Assembly: GCF_004343605.1 (NCBI RefSeq) | Contig: NZ_POSF01000013.1 | Span: forward strand, 186,001 to 250,000 | Reading direction: 5' to 3' | Length of the DNA stretch: 64,000 nt | Source: Dehalobacter sp. 12DCB1 | GTDB taxonomy: Bacteria; Bacillota; Desulfitobacteriia; Desulfitobacteriales; Syntrophobotulaceae | Shown: positions 1 through 9,070 of the stretch, in pieces | Position numbering within the stretch: position 1 is the stretch's first letter | Layout of the letters: each line of letters begins with the position of its first letter | Position numbers and translations under genes: made by a program | The notes under the pieces: generated by a model | Databases searched by the model: none | The model's input: only the letters and a program-made list of their open reading frames with translations | What the model was told of the DNA's origin: nothing

Positions 1-25
1 CATTAACTATACAGGAGGAATTCTC

Positions 26-793
26 ATGTCTCTTTTAAGTGTCAGCAACCTGAAGAAAATATACATAACGCGCTTTGGCGGCACCCAGGTCCAGGCCCTT
101 ACCAATGTAACATTCTCGGTGGAACAAGGCGAGTATGTCGCGATTATGGGTGAGTCGGGTTCGGGCAAAACCACACTTTTGAATATCATTGCTGCGCTGG
201 ATAAACCGACGAGCGGCGAGGTTCTGCTGAATGGCAGAAACACTGTAACAATCAAGGAAAGTGAGATCTCGGCTTTCCGCCGGGACAACCTCGGTTTTGT
301 GTTCCAGGACTTCAACCTGCTCGATACATTCTCCTTGCAGGATAATATTTTTCTTCCACTGGTGCTCTCGGGCACATCCTTTGAAGAAATGAGCCTCCGT
401 CTAAAGCCGATCGCCCATAAACTGCACATCACCGACATCCTTAATAAGTTTCCATATGAGGTGTCGGGCGGCCAGAAACAACGCGCTGCTGTGGCCCGGG
501 CGCTGATTACGAATCCCCAGCTGATCCTTGCCGATGAGCCGACCGGTGCACTTGATTCTCACGCCACCGACGATCTGCTCCAGCTTTTTAATGAGGTCAA
601 CAATGACGGCCAGACGATCCTGCTGGTCACGCACAGCGTCAAAGCAGCCAGCCATGCTAAGCGGGTGCTGTTTATCAAGGACGGTGAAGTATTTCATCAG
701 CTCTACAAGGCCTCCCAGACCTATGACGAGATGTACCAGAAAATTTCGGACACGCTTACCATGATTGCCACGGGCGGTGAACGCTATGCGTAA
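26..793 (+). CDS. BceA-type ABC transporter ATP-binding protein
   Basis: ATPase subunit of a BceAB-type (FtsX/MacB-like) ABC transporter, a family that senses and detoxifies cell-wall-active peptides such as bacitracin. The 255-residue protein has Walker A GESGSGKT at 42-49, a Q-loop near 93, signature VSGGQKQR at 145-152 and Walker B LILADEPTGALD at about 165-176. The spacing and the ADEPTGALD form fit the MacB/BceA subfamily. ATG at 26 follows an AGGAGGA site at 13-19. The gene overlaps its permease by 8 nt, so the two are translationally coupled. BceRS-like two-component genes often sit next to such pairs, but none is visible here; they could lie left of the window. The substrate is unknown. 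Confidence 0.9.
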   Translation: MSLLSVSNLKKIYITRFGGTQVQALTNVTFSVEQGEYVAIMGESGSGKTTLLNIIAALDKPTSGEVLLNGRNTVTIKESEISAFRRDNLGFVFQDFNLLDTFSLQDNIFLPLVLSGTSFEEMSLRLKPIAHKLHITDILNKFPYEVSGGQKQRAAVARALITNPQLILADEPTGALDSHATDDLLQLFNEVNNDGQTILLVTHSVKAASHAKRVLFIKDGEVFHQLYKASQTYDEMYQKISDTLTMIATGGERYA

Positions 794-2783
794 ACGCACT
801 TTTTATCCGAAGTTGGCTTTCCTCAACATTCAGAAAAACGGCAAGTTTTATCTTCCCTATCTGCTAACCTGCATTATTACCGTCGCCATGTTTTATATTA
901 TGCGTTATATCGCCACCAACAGCAGTCTTAACGATATGCTCGGGGCTGGATCACTGAAGGAAATCTTATTTTTTGGCAGTATCGTCGTCGGAATCTTTGC
1001 TGCAATCTTCCTGTTCTATACCAACAGCTTTCTGATGAAACGCCGTAAAAAGGAACTTGGACTGTATAATATTCTCGGCATGGAAAAGCGGCATATTGCC
1101 TGGGTCCTGTTATTTGAGACGTTTATCGTCGCTGCGGTCAGCCTTGTCCTCGGTCTGTCCCTCGGCATTTTGCTGAGCAAACTCATCATACTGATCTTGT
1201 TCAAGATGCTTAAATTTACCATACTGTGGGGATTTTCTGTAAGCAGTGCTTCCCTGCTGGTGTCTGTCTCACTGTTTTTCGGCATCTTTCTGGCCACCCT
1301 GCTTTCTAACCTGATGCAGATCAGACTGGCCAAACCGATCGAACTGCTTCATGGCAGCCAAACGGGTGAACGGGAACCCAAGACCAAGTGGATACTGGCG
1401 ATCCTGGGAATTCTGACACTCGGGACAGGATATACGATCGCAATTGTGACAGAGTCTCCGCTGTCTGCGATTTCTCTGTTTTTCATCGCTGTGATTCTCG
1501 TGATCATCGGCACCTACTGCCTGTTTACGGCCGGTAGTATTGTACTTTTAAAGTTCCTGCGTAAAAACAAGCATTTTTTCTATCAGACCAAACATTTTAT
1601 TGCCGTGTCCGGGATGATCTACCGCATGAAACAAAACGCCGTAGGGTTGTCCAATATTTGCATCCTCTCGACCATGGTGCTGGTTATGGTCTCCACGACC
1701 GTCTCTCTGTACAACGGTATGGAAAACCTGCTGGATAACCGCTTTCCGACTGATATCTCTGTCGGCTTCAAAAATCCTGCTGACGGAGAAATAGAAAGCA
1801 GACTCCGCCAGCTTCAGGACACTGTAAGTGAGCAAGGCCGCACGCTCAGCAAATTAACCGATTATACCGCACTGTCGTTTGCTGTGGGTAAAGCCGGGGA
1901 TACTTTCACCACGGATACCAATAACTATGTCAACAGCTCCGACGCCTCGGAACTGTGCTTTATTACTACTGCTGAATATGAGCATCTGACCGGAAAAAAG
2001 GTCGCGCTGGCTGTCGATGAGGTGCTGGTCTACAGCAATGGCAGGCAAATCGGTGAATCTTTCAGCCTGTTTAATCAGAGTTTCCGAGTCAGAGAACATC
2101 TAGACAGCATCCCGATTACCGGTCAGTTCAACGCCAGGCTTGTCGACGGTTATTTTATGGTAGTCAGTGACGATAGCGTGCTGGACCAGCTTTATGCCCA
2201 GCAAAAAATTGCTTATGGCAATCGGGCAAGTTCGATCAGAGGGGATATCTCCTTTAATCTTGATGGCACCGACGAAGAAAAGCTAGTCTGCTATGATGCG
2301 ATCAAAGCCGTGCTGAATAAACCGCTGCCCTCACCGTTTCCTGACCACATCAGCACGATGAAATGCAGGCAGGCAGCCGCCGGTGACTCATATGCGCTAT
2401 ATGGCGGGTTCCTTTTCCTGGGCCTATTCCTCGGCACGCTTTTCCTGATGGCGACGGTACTGATCATCTATTACAAACAGATTTCGGAAGGATATGACGA
2501 TAAGGAACGTTTTGAAATCATGCAAAAAGTGGGCTTAAGCCGCAGTGAGGTCAAACGCGCGATCAGCAGCCAGATCGTAATGGTCTTTTTTCTGCCGATC
2601 CTGATGGCTGGGATCCACATCCTTGCCGCTTTTAAAATGATTACCAAGCTGCTCGCAGTGTTAAATCTTACAAATATCCCGCTGTTCATCAGCTGTACGG
2701 TCGGTACCATCTTGGTCTTCGGCTTGATTTATGGGGTCGTCTATACGTTGACGGCCCGGGTGTATTACAGGATCGTAAGTTAA
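786..2783 (+). CDS. BceB-type ABC transporter permease (FtsX family)
   Basis: Membrane partner of the preceding ATPase, about 665 residues. There are about ten hydrophobic segments: one at the N-terminus, a group through roughly residue 290, then a large non-membrane region of about 200 residues (roughly 305-530), then three C-terminal segments. A large extracellular domain between TM7 and TM8 is the BceB hallmark that contacts the peptide and a partner kinase. I chose ATG 786 (MRKRTFYPKL) because GGCGGTGA lies just upstream. An in-frame ATG 21 nt earlier lacks a ribosome site and would lengthen the overlap. The gene ends at a bidirectional terminator. Confidence 0.88.
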   Translation: MRKRTFYPKLAFLNIQKNGKFYLPYLLTCIITVAMFYIMRYIATNSSLNDMLGAGSLKEILFFGSIVVGIFAAIFLFYTNSFLMKRRKKELGLYNILGMEKRHIAWVLLFETFIVAAVSLVLGLSLGILLSKLIILILFKMLKFTILWGFSVSSASLLVSVSLFFGIFLATLLSNLMQIRLAKPIELLHGSQTGEREPKTKWILAILGILTLGTGYTIAIVTESPLSAISLFFIAVILVIIGTYCLFTAGSIVLLKFLRKNKHFFYQTKHFIAVSGMIYRMKQNAVGLSNICILSTMVLVMVSTTVSLYNGMENLLDNRFPTDISVGFKNPADGEIESRLRQLQDTVSEQGRTLSKLTDYTALSFAVGKAGDTFTTDTNNYVNSSDASELCFITTAEYEHLTGKKVALAVDEVLVYSNGRQIGESFSLFNQSFRVREHLDSIPITGQFNARLVDGYFMVVSDDSVLDQLYAQQKIAYGNRASSIRGDISFNLDGTDEEKLVCYDAIKAVLNKPLPSPFPDHISTMKCRQAAAGDSYALYGGFLFLGLFLGTLFLMATVLIIYYKQISEGYDDKERFEIMQKVGLSRSEVKRAISSQIVMVFFLPILMAGIHILAAFKMITKLLAVLNLTNIPLFISCTVGTILVFGLIYGVVYTLTARVYYRIVS

Positions 2784-2827
2784 GGAATTGCCTTTCTCGG
2801 CAAGTCAGATGTTGATGAGTACCGTAA

Positions 2828-2862
2828 AAAAGCCTGCCCAACAAATGTTGTGGCAGGCTTAC
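2828..2862. terminator. Bidirectional intrinsic terminator
   Basis: Inverted repeat AAGCCTGCC(C)A / TGGCAGGCTT around a 10-nt loop, with A-rich and T-rich flanks. It lies between the convergent bceB-like and mntR genes and can serve both. Confidence 0.75.
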
Positions 2863-2923
2863 CTTTATTCTGTAACACTTTTTCCTATCTAACATATCCT
2901 GATTTTAGAATCACTCCTTAGAG

Positions 2924-2942
2924 TTAGCTAAGGCTAACCTAT
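2924..2942. promoter_or_regulatory. DtxR/IdeR-type iron box, orphan
   Basis: The 19-mer TTAGCTAAGGCTAACCTAT matches the DtxR/IdeR consensus TTAGGTTAGSCTAACCTAA at 16 of 19 positions, and its core GTTAGC-4-GCTAAC is a perfect inverted repeat. It sits downstream of mntR and of the ABC permease, not in front of any gene I can see. It may be a remnant of a lost iron-regulated gene such as feo, or part of an unannotated promoter. Confidence 0.5.
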
Positions 2943-2975
2943 CGAAATAATCTACAACTCCCAAAATTACAGTGC

Positions 2976-3404
2976 CTACAGTAAATTCTCCTTCGAATGA
3001 ATCTGAACAAAATCATCAAACTCTTGTTTCCAGGACGGATGGCTCTTGATAAATCCTACCAACGTTTTAATTGCATCAATGGTTGCAGCTGAGAGGTAGT
3101 GTTCCATCGCCTCGGCCTCAGCAGCAAAATTACACTGGCTACATATCAGGGCAAGAAATTCCTGCAGCAATTGATTCCTGGTTACCAGATAAAACCCGTA
3201 CTCTTTTCCTTTATCCGTAAGCTTGATCTCGCCATACGGTTCGTACTTAATGTATTCATAGTCCCGCAATTTGTAGAGAGCTTTGGTCACAGATGGTAAA
3301 GCCACTTGAAGCCTATGACTTAAGTCCGTAACACGAACTGTATCAAGTGACAGCGAAAATCGGTAAATCTCCTCTAAATAGTCTTCTAAGCTTGGTGAAA
3401 GCAT
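2976..3404 (-). CDS. mntR: MntR-like DtxR-family metal-dependent repressor
   Basis: Helix-turn-helix repressor of the DtxR/MntR family, 142 residues from MLSPSLEDYLEEIYR. The N-terminal winged helix (about 1-65, with the recognition segment near VTDLSHRLQVALPSVTKALYKL) is followed by the metal-binding and dimerisation region. The length fits the short MntR class without an SH3-like domain. It is divergent from mntH with 95 nt between, the usual arrangement for manganese-dependent repression of the importer. I took ATG 3404, which follows GGAAGTGGGGAAG. A longer frame runs on to a TTG at 3500 but would cover the mntH promoter. Mn rather than Fe specificity is inferred from the neighbour. Confidence 0.85.
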   Translation of the reverse strand: MLSPSLEDYLEEIYRFSLSLDTVRVTDLSHRLQVALPSVTKALYKLRDYEYIKYEPYGEIKLTDKGKEYGFYLVTRNQLLQEFLALICSQCNFAAEAEAMEHYLSAATIDAIKTLVGFIKSHPSWKQEFDDFVQIHSKENLL

Positions 3405-3499
3405 CTTCCCCACTTCCTTTGCCTCACCTTGATTAGTTATACCTATATCGTTTTCGTGCCTTTTATGACCGTAAACAGAAAAATTGGAGGACTCAAACA

Positions 3500-4768
3500 A
3501 TGAGCAAAGAAATCAACCTTGTTCAAACTTCATTAACATTACCTTTGCCTAAAAATACCTGGCCGGAAAAGATCAAAGGCACGTTGAAGTACCTGGGTCC
3601 GGCCTTCATCGTGAGTGTCGCCTATATTGACCCCGGTAATTTCGCCACCAACATTAGCGCGGGTTCCAATTTCAATTACAATCTCGTTTGGGTTGTCTTA
3701 TGGAGCAACCTGATGGCAATTTTCCTACAAACACTGTCGGCGAAGCTCGGCATTGTTACCGGTGTTGATCTTGCTACACAGTGCGGGCGTGTTTTCTCCA
3801 GACCGGTAAATTTTTCACTTTGGATTATCATGCTGTTTGCCATTATTGCAACATACATGGCAGAGTTCTTGGGCTCGACGCTTGGCCTGTACCTACTTTT
3901 CGGCATACCGCTCGTGACAGCAGGCCTGATAACCATATGTCTGACCTTCGTCATTGTTTATTTGCAACGTTTTGGCCAGCACATGGTTGAGAGAATTATC
4001 ATCAGCCTGGTGGCCGTCATCGGGGCCTCGTATTGTCTCGAGCTGTTCCTGGCTGAACCGGATTGGTCCGCAGTCGCTTTGCACACTTTGGTTCCAAGCC
4101 TAGGTCCCGAAAGCATTATGGTGGCCGTCGGCATGTTGGGTGCAACCGTTATGCCGCACGTCATTTATCTCCATTCGGACTTGATGAAAGCAAGACGTAC
4201 CTCCGATGATTTGGCCGAAGCAAAAAAGCATTTCCGAATGGAATGCTTTGATATTGCCTTTGCCATGAATATCGCGTTCCTGGTCAATGCTGCAATGGTT
4301 ATTATCGCTGCAGCCGTTTTTTTTAACCAGGGACCGGTCGACTCCATCGAACAGGCACACAAGTCCCTGACACCTCTGCTTGGCAATTTATCCAGCGGCG
4401 CTTTTGGCCTGGCGCTGCTTGCTTCAGGCCTTTCTTCATCCACCGTTGGCGCTATGGCCGGGGAATGCATGCTGAAAGGGTTCATTGGTCTGGATATTCC
4501 GGTCAATATCCGGCGGGCAATTACTATGATTCCGGCCATCATTCTCCTGTGGCTTGGCCTTAACCCGATGAAGATGCTGATTATGAGCCAGGTTACCTTA
4601 AGCTTTGCGCTGCCGGCAGCAGTCATTCCGCTGCTTCTGATCACCAAACGCCGGGACATAATGGGTGAAATGACAAACCGCAAAATCACCAATGCTGCCG
4701 GTGCGGTAATCGTAAGTCTTATTATCTCACTGAACGTTGTTCTGTTATATTTGACTTTTTCCGCTTAA
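3500..4768 (+). CDS. mntH: Nramp-family divalent metal (Mn2+/Fe2+) transporter MntH
   Basis: Proton-coupled manganese/iron importer of the inner membrane, 422 residues, about 11 hydrophobic segments. The Nramp signature DPGN is present in TM1 (IDPGNFATN) and the TM6 metal-site motif MPH is present (GATVMPHVIYLHSDL). ATG 3500 has TTGGAGG upstream. The divergent neighbour is a DtxR-family repressor and the 95-nt gap must hold both promoters. I saw no convincing MntR box there beyond a weak TTAGTTATACCTA stretch at about 3433. The gene ends only 4 nt from the stop of the convergent MFS gene, so there is no room for a terminator between them. Confidence 0.93.
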   Translation: MSKEINLVQTSLTLPLPKNTWPEKIKGTLKYLGPAFIVSVAYIDPGNFATNISAGSNFNYNLVWVVLWSNLMAIFLQTLSAKLGIVTGVDLATQCGRVFSRPVNFSLWIIMLFAIIATYMAEFLGSTLGLYLLFGIPLVTAGLITICLTFVIVYLQRFGQHMVERIIISLVAVIGASYCLELFLAEPDWSAVALHTLVPSLGPESIMVAVGMLGATVMPHVIYLHSDLMKARRTSDDLAEAKKHFRMECFDIAFAMNIAFLVNAAMVIIAAAVFFNQGPVDSIEQAHKSLTPLLGNLSSGAFGLALLASGLSSSTVGAMAGECMLKGFIGLDIPVNIRRAITMIPAIILLWLGLNPMKMLIMSQVTLSFALPAAVIPLLLITKRRDIMGEMTNRKITNAAGAVIVSLIISLNVVLLYLTFSA

Positions 4769-4772
4769 CCAC

Positions 4773-5984
4773 CTAGGACTTAACATCAGGTCCAAGATGC
4801 GTTAGACCTTTCCGATAAAAGATCATCATGAACAATGCCGCAATTAGTGCCATCACGGAGCCATAGTAAAATGGCACACTGTAATTAACATGGTCATAGA
4901 GCAAGCCTGCAATGACACTGGCCGGAAGAAGTGTAATACCTACAAGGCTGTTGTAGATGCCCAGCCCTGTCCCCCGTTTATCCTTGGAAACCAAATCAGA
5001 CACTAGGGCCTTCTGCACGCCGTCAGTGGCTGCGCTGTAGAGTCCGTACAGTGCAAAGAGCAATACCAGTACGGTTCCGCTGTTTGTTCTGCCAAACCCG
5101 AAATATAGGATTGAATACAGCAGATAGCCAAAAATAATCAGTCTTTCTCTGCCGATTTTATCTGACAGCATGCCTGCCGGTACGGAAAAGAGTGCCGACA
5201 CTGCGTAAAAGACCAGATAGATCATCGGAATCAAGGAGTCTTTGATCCCAATATCACTGGCTTTGACCAAAAGAAGCGCATCGGTTGAATTTCCCATCGT
5301 AAAGATAAAGATGATTCCAAGAAAGGCATAGTACTTTTTCGGGAAGTCCTTCAATGTAATTTTTCCAAGTGGCTCCATCTTTTCCGATTTTGCTTCCTTC
5401 ACGAAGCATATAATGTTTATCAGTCCCAGCAAGCCTGGGATGGCTGCTATAAGAAATACCAGCCGGTAATCATTTGGAAACAGCAGCAGGATTCCTGCTG
5501 CTAGAAGCGGCCCAACGATCGCCCCGCTGTTATCCATCGCTTTGTGAAAGCCAAAGTTTTTACCTTTGTTGCCGTCTTCAGAGGACGCGGCAATCAGGCT
5601 GTCTCTTGGCGCTGTCCGGATACCCTTGCCAACCCGCTCGGTAAATCTGATAAGCAGAATCTGCAGCGGTGAGGTTACCACTGAAAACATGGGTGAAAGA
5701 ACTGCCGTGAAAGCATACCCTATGACCATAAATGGCTTATTCTTTCTGATCTTGTCGCTCCACCAGCCGGATAACGCTTTAAGCACGGATGCCGTACTCT
5801 CCGCAATCCCTTCAATCAAAGAGAGCTCCGTTTTAGTTGCTCCCAAGGACATTAAAAATAACGGCATCACAGAATAAATCATTTTCGTTGTCGTATCCGT
5901 TAGAAAGCTTGTCAGGCCTACGAAAAAGATGTTCTTCTCTATGCCCAAGATCTTCTTTTCCCGGATCTTATTGTTATTGCTCAT
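4773..5984 (-). CDS. MFS transporter, 12 TM
   Basis: Major facilitator superfamily permease, 403 residues with twelve predicted membrane segments. The loop-2/3 signature GWWSDKIRKNKPF and a later copy GMLSDKIGRERLI are typical MFS. The stretch ERVGKGIRTAPRD marks a bacterial/archaeal subfamily often annotated only as MFS_1. Substrate is not predictable; drug or metabolite efflux is possible. ATG 5984 has a weak ribosome site (GAGAAAAG) and overlaps by ATGA the end of an 11-codon leader ORF, suggesting coupled translation. A terminator-like hairpin sits in the leader. It converges on mntH with a 4-nt gap. Confidence 0.82.
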   Translation of the reverse strand: MSNNNKIREKKILGIEKNIFFVGLTSFLTDTTTKMIYSVMPLFLMSLGATKTELSLIEGIAESTASVLKALSGWWSDKIRKNKPFMVIGYAFTAVLSPMFSVVTSPLQILLIRFTERVGKGIRTAPRDSLIAASSEDGNKGKNFGFHKAMDNSGAIVGPLLAAGILLLFPNDYRLVFLIAAIPGLLGLINIICFVKEAKSEKMEPLGKITLKDFPKKYYAFLGIIFIFTMGNSTDALLLVKASDIGIKDSLIPMIYLVFYAVSALFSVPAGMLSDKIGRERLIIFGYLLYSILYFGFGRTNSGTVLVLLFALYGLYSAATDGVQKALVSDLVSKDKRGTGLGIYNSLVGITLLPASVIAGLLYDHVNYSVPFYYGSVMALIAALFMMIFYRKGLTHLGPDVKS

Positions 5985-6016
5985 ATTCTTTTCTCATTAA
6001 AAAGAGCGATCTCCAT
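5981..6016 (-). CDS. Putative 11-residue leader peptide of the MFS gene
   Basis: Short ORF encoding MEIALFNEKRI. It has a better ribosome site than the transporter itself (AAAGGGAG, 8 nt before its ATG), and its stop overlaps the MFS start as ATGA. Its first codons lie inside the leader hairpin. A ribosome translating it would melt the hairpin and deliver ribosomes to the MFS start. Function is inferred from geometry only. Confidence 0.42.
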   Translation of the reverse strand: MEIALFNEKRI

Positions 6017-6021
6017 CGCCC
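5999..6021 (-). terminator. Leader hairpin/attenuator upstream of MFS gene
   Basis: On the minus strand GGGCGAT-GGAG-ATCGCTC is followed directly by TTTTT, an intrinsic-terminator shape lying within 40 nt of the MFS start and overlapping the leader ORF. The likely role is attenuation of the exporter transcript. Confidence 0.5.
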
Positions 6022-6061
6022 TAGCTCCCTTTGTCATATCCGTTACGTCAATGCTAACACA

Positions 6062-6079
6062 TTGTAATATCAGTTACAA
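6062..6079. promoter_or_regulatory. Inverted repeat, candidate operator of the MFS promoter
   Basis: TTGTAA-tatcag-TTACAA, perfect 6-bp arms, about 80 nt upstream of the MFS gene on the minus strand. Size and position suit a dimeric repressor or activator site. No regulator gene is adjacent. Confidence 0.35.
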
Positions 6080-6241
6080 GTAAAGATAACACATATCGCC
6101 GTTTCATCCCATTCCATATTCCAGTTCACAAATCTTACGTCTCAGCCAATCTTTGAATCCAAAACAGTATTCATAAATAACTTCATTCCTAACGGGAAAT
6201 ACTACGTAAGGTTAGGTTCAAAGTGGAAGGATGAAAGCAGT

Positions 6242-7840
6242 ATGTTCCGCTACATTCATTCTAAACTGCGTTTTTGGCAGTTAGCAAATCATAACGGCGC
6301 TGACGCCAATCATTCAGGGAATTCGCAATCTAACCTTTTCGACGATCTGAACAAAAACCTTACTGCACTAAAAGGTGTGTTCGGAAATAGCTATGATGTT
6401 AATATGCGGGAATTTAACTTTGGTGATCAGGGAGTTACACGTGGTGCGATCGTCTTCTTATCCGGAATGACGGATACAGCCATCATTAACGAAAATATTA
6501 TAAAACCATTGATGTATGATATCCGGCTAAGCTCCAAACAGGAAACCTCACCAATGAATAATATGAGTATCATTCAGGCAACGCTGCTTACGGTAGGAAT
6601 GGTTCAAAAAGCTTCTACGATCAATGAAGTCGTAGATGGCTGTTTGTCCGGAAAAACGATTCTACTGATGGATGGTTCAAAAGATGCTTTAGTCATTGGC
6701 ACTGAAGGATGGGAAACTCGTGGCGTGGATGAACCCAAAACAGAATCCGTTGTCCGGGGCCCAAGGGAAGGCTTTACCGAAAATTTACTTACCAATACAA
6801 CCCTGTTGCGCCGTAAAATAAAAAACCCGAATTTAACTCTGGAAACGATGAAAATAGGTGAACAAACGAAAACCACGATTTGTGTCGCCTATCTTAAAGA
6901 TCTCGTTCCTCCACAGCTTATCAAAGAAATTCAACGGCGTCTTCAAAGAATTAAGACGGATGCAATTCTGGAATCAGGGTATATCGAGCAGTTCATTGAG
7001 GATGCTCCTTTTTCTATTTTCTCCACAGTTGCTAACAGTGAAAAACCGGATCTTGTGGCAGCCAAGATTTTGGAGGGAAGGGCGGCTATTTTTGTGGACG
7101 GGACCCCCTTTGTACTTACCGTTCCAATGGTTTTCATGGAAAGTTTCCAAAGCGCTGAAGATTACTATTCCCGGCCTTATTTTGCAAGCGTGGTTAGACT
7201 CCTCAGAACCTTAGCTTTTTTTATTTCTATTACGTCTCCGGCAATCTATGTTGCTTTAACAACTTTTCACCAGGAATTGATTCCTACTTCCTTACTTTTT
7301 ACCATGGCTGCATCCGAGGAGGGCGTCCCTTTTCCTGCGATGGCAGAAGCGCTCATTATGGGAACAACATTTGAAATCCTCAGGGAGGCCGGGGTTCGCT
7401 TGCCCCGCCCTATTGGTCAAGCAGTTAGTATTGTGGGGGCTTTGGTTATTGGTGAGGCTGCTGTAGGCGCCGGAATAATCGGAGAGCCTATGGTTATCGT
7501 GATCGCTTTGACAGCAATTTGCAGTTTTGTGGTTCCTCCCCAAACAGATTCCGGCAGTATCTTACGATTAATTCTTGTTGTCCTAGCCGGGGCAATGGGA
7601 GGGTTTGGGATTGCACTTGGATTAATGGGGGCATTTATTCATCTGGCTTCTTTAAGATCTTTTGGCACCCCCTATTTATCACCTTTCGCTCCCCTCAGTA
7701 CGCAAGACTTAAAAGATTCATTCATCAGGGTGCCTATTTGGGCAATGTTTGCCCGCCCCAGGACGATAGGCTGGCATGACCCTCAGCGCCAGGAGTTTAG
7801 ATTAAAACCCAGCCGTCCTTCAGAAGAAGACAAGAGTTAG
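6242..7840 (+). CDS. Spore germination protein, GerA family (A subunit)
   Basis: Germinant-receptor A subunit, 532 residues, inner spore membrane. It has a long soluble N-terminal domain (to about 300) with family motifs such as MTDTAIINENIIKP, GREGF-like PREGFTENL, and VDGTPFVLTVP. Membrane segments at about 320-480 precede the conserved C-terminal FRVP-like segment (FIRVPIWAMFARP). It heads a four-gene operon in order A-C-B-small. ATG 6242 has GGAAGG 11 nt upstream. An ATG at 6231 is out of frame. Sigma-G control is expected for such operons, but I could not find a well-spaced sigma-G promoter. The germinant is unknown. Confidence 0.93.
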   Translation: MFRYIHSKLRFWQLANHNGADANHSGNSQSNLFDDLNKNLTALKGVFGNSYDVNMREFNFGDQGVTRGAIVFLSGMTDTAIINENIIKPLMYDIRLSSKQETSPMNNMSIIQATLLTVGMVQKASTINEVVDGCLSGKTILLMDGSKDALVIGTEGWETRGVDEPKTESVVRGPREGFTENLLTNTTLLRRKIKNPNLTLETMKIGEQTKTTICVAYLKDLVPPQLIKEIQRRLQRIKTDAILESGYIEQFIEDAPFSIFSTVANSEKPDLVAAKILEGRAAIFVDGTPFVLTVPMVFMESFQSAEDYYSRPYFASVVRLLRTLAFFISITSPAIYVALTTFHQELIPTSLLFTMAASEEGVPFPAMAEALIMGTTFEILREAGVRLPRPIGQAVSIVGALVIGEAAVGAGIIGEPMVIVIALTAICSFVVPPQTDSGSILRLILVVLAGAMGGFGIALGLMGAFIHLASLRSFGTPYLSPFAPLSTQDLKDSFIRVPIWAMFARPRTIGWHDPQRQEFRLKPSRPSEEDKS

Positions 7841-7876
7841 ACCGGCTTTAATAACGTTGAAAACAAGAGGCAATTG

Positions 7877-9067
7877 ATGAAAAATCGCATGGGTTTTATT
7901 TTAGAAATCTTAATGTGTTTCATGTTAACCTTACCCATAAGCGGATGCTGGAGCCGTCATGAGTTAAATTCTTTATCGTTCGTGGTTGGCGTAGGTTTAG
8001 ATAAAGCCGAGAAACCCGGAGAAATACAATTGACGACACAAGTTGTAAAACCAGGTGAACTAAAATCTGCTTCTGCTAAAAATAAGAGTGGTGGGAGCGG
8101 CGGGAACGGGACAAACGCTTACTGGAACATAAAAAGAACGGGATATGTTGCCTCTGAAATTATCAGGGATTTTAGTCATGAATCCAGCCACAAGTTGTAT
8201 TTCCCACATAATCAGGTTTTGATAATCGAGAGGAAGTTGGCTGAAGAAGGAATACAAAAATATATTGATACGTTTATACGGGATAATGAGACTCGCTTTA
8301 ATGTTCTGATTGTGGTCTCCGAAGACCGGGCAAATGAGGTACTTGATGTTTCGCCTGAATTGGAGAAGCTGCCGGCAATTAATATTGCCAAATTAGTTGA
8401 AACGCAAAATGTAACGTCTGAATCGCCAACAGTTAGGCTAATTGATTTTATTCGTCGTTTAATGAACAAGACCACTGCTCCTATCGCACCTTTGATTAGA
8501 GTGACCAGTGACGGAAATGAAAAAACAGTGGAAGTCTTTGGGACAGCAGTTTTTAAGCATGATAAATTGGTTGGCGAACTGAATAAACGTGAAACGCGCG
8601 GACTGTTATGGGTTATCAACAAAGTAAAAGGCGGAATGATTAATGTTGCTGTCCCTAGCGGTGATGGTACAGTGAGCCTGGAGATTATGCGTGCGAAGAG
8701 TAAAATGACACCTGTCATCCAAGATGACACGATTCTGATAAAGCTGGATATCAAAGCCGAAGGGATTATCAATAGCCAAAGTGGTTCAGAAGACATAACA
8801 TCACCAGTCCATGTTGCCTCTCTGGAAAAAGAACTATCCGCAGAAATCAGAAAGGAAATCATAGCTGCTTTAAAAACGGCCAAGGATCTCAATTCAGATA
8901 TCTTCGGTTTTGGTGAGTCAATCTATTGGAAATACCCCTCCGAGTGGAAGAAACTAAAGATGAAATGGGACGAGGTCTTTCCGGACATTGAAGTAGCGTT
9001 AAATATCGATACCACGCTGCGCAGTACAGGCAATATCAGCGCTCCTGCCGTACCTGCCAAGGAGTAA
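7877..9067 (+). CDS. Spore germination lipoprotein, Ger(x)C family (C subunit)
   Basis: Lipoprotein subunit of the germinant receptor, 396 residues. A signal peptide ends in lipobox PISGC (Cys near residue 24), followed by the family-typical CWSRHELNSLSFVVGVGLDK. Full length for GerC proteins, with the C-terminal domain ending near LNIDTTLRSTGN. ATG 7877 lies 7 nt after AAGAGG; a TTG immediately before it is the alternative. The gene is 36 nt after gerA and its stop is fused into the ribosome site of the permease gene that follows. Confidence 0.92.
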   Translation: MKNRMGFILEILMCFMLTLPISGCWSRHELNSLSFVVGVGLDKAEKPGEIQLTTQVVKPGELKSASAKNKSGGSGGNGTNAYWNIKRTGYVASEIIRDFSHESSHKLYFPHNQVLIIERKLAEEGIQKYIDTFIRDNETRFNVLIVVSEDRANEVLDVSPELEKLPAINIAKLVETQNVTSESPTVRLIDFIRRLMNKTTAPIAPLIRVTSDGNEKTVEVFGTAVFKHDKLVGELNKRETRGLLWVINKVKGGMINVAVPSGDGTVSLEIMRAKSKMTPVIQDDTILIKLDIKAEGIINSQSGSEDITSPVHVASLEKELSAEIRKEIIAALKTAKDLNSDIFGFGESIYWKYPSEWKKLKMKWDEVFPDIEVALNIDTTLRSTGNISAPAVPAKE

Positions 9068-9070
9068 TTC

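Noticed and set aside
3425-3450. MntR box between mntR and mntH
   Set aside because: Only a weak half-site (TTAGTTATACCTA), with no symmetric partner.
6140-6185. Sigma-G-like promoter (TGAATC and CATAAATA) before the germination operon
   Set aside because: The spacer is only about 12 nt, too short for sigma-G; not convincing.
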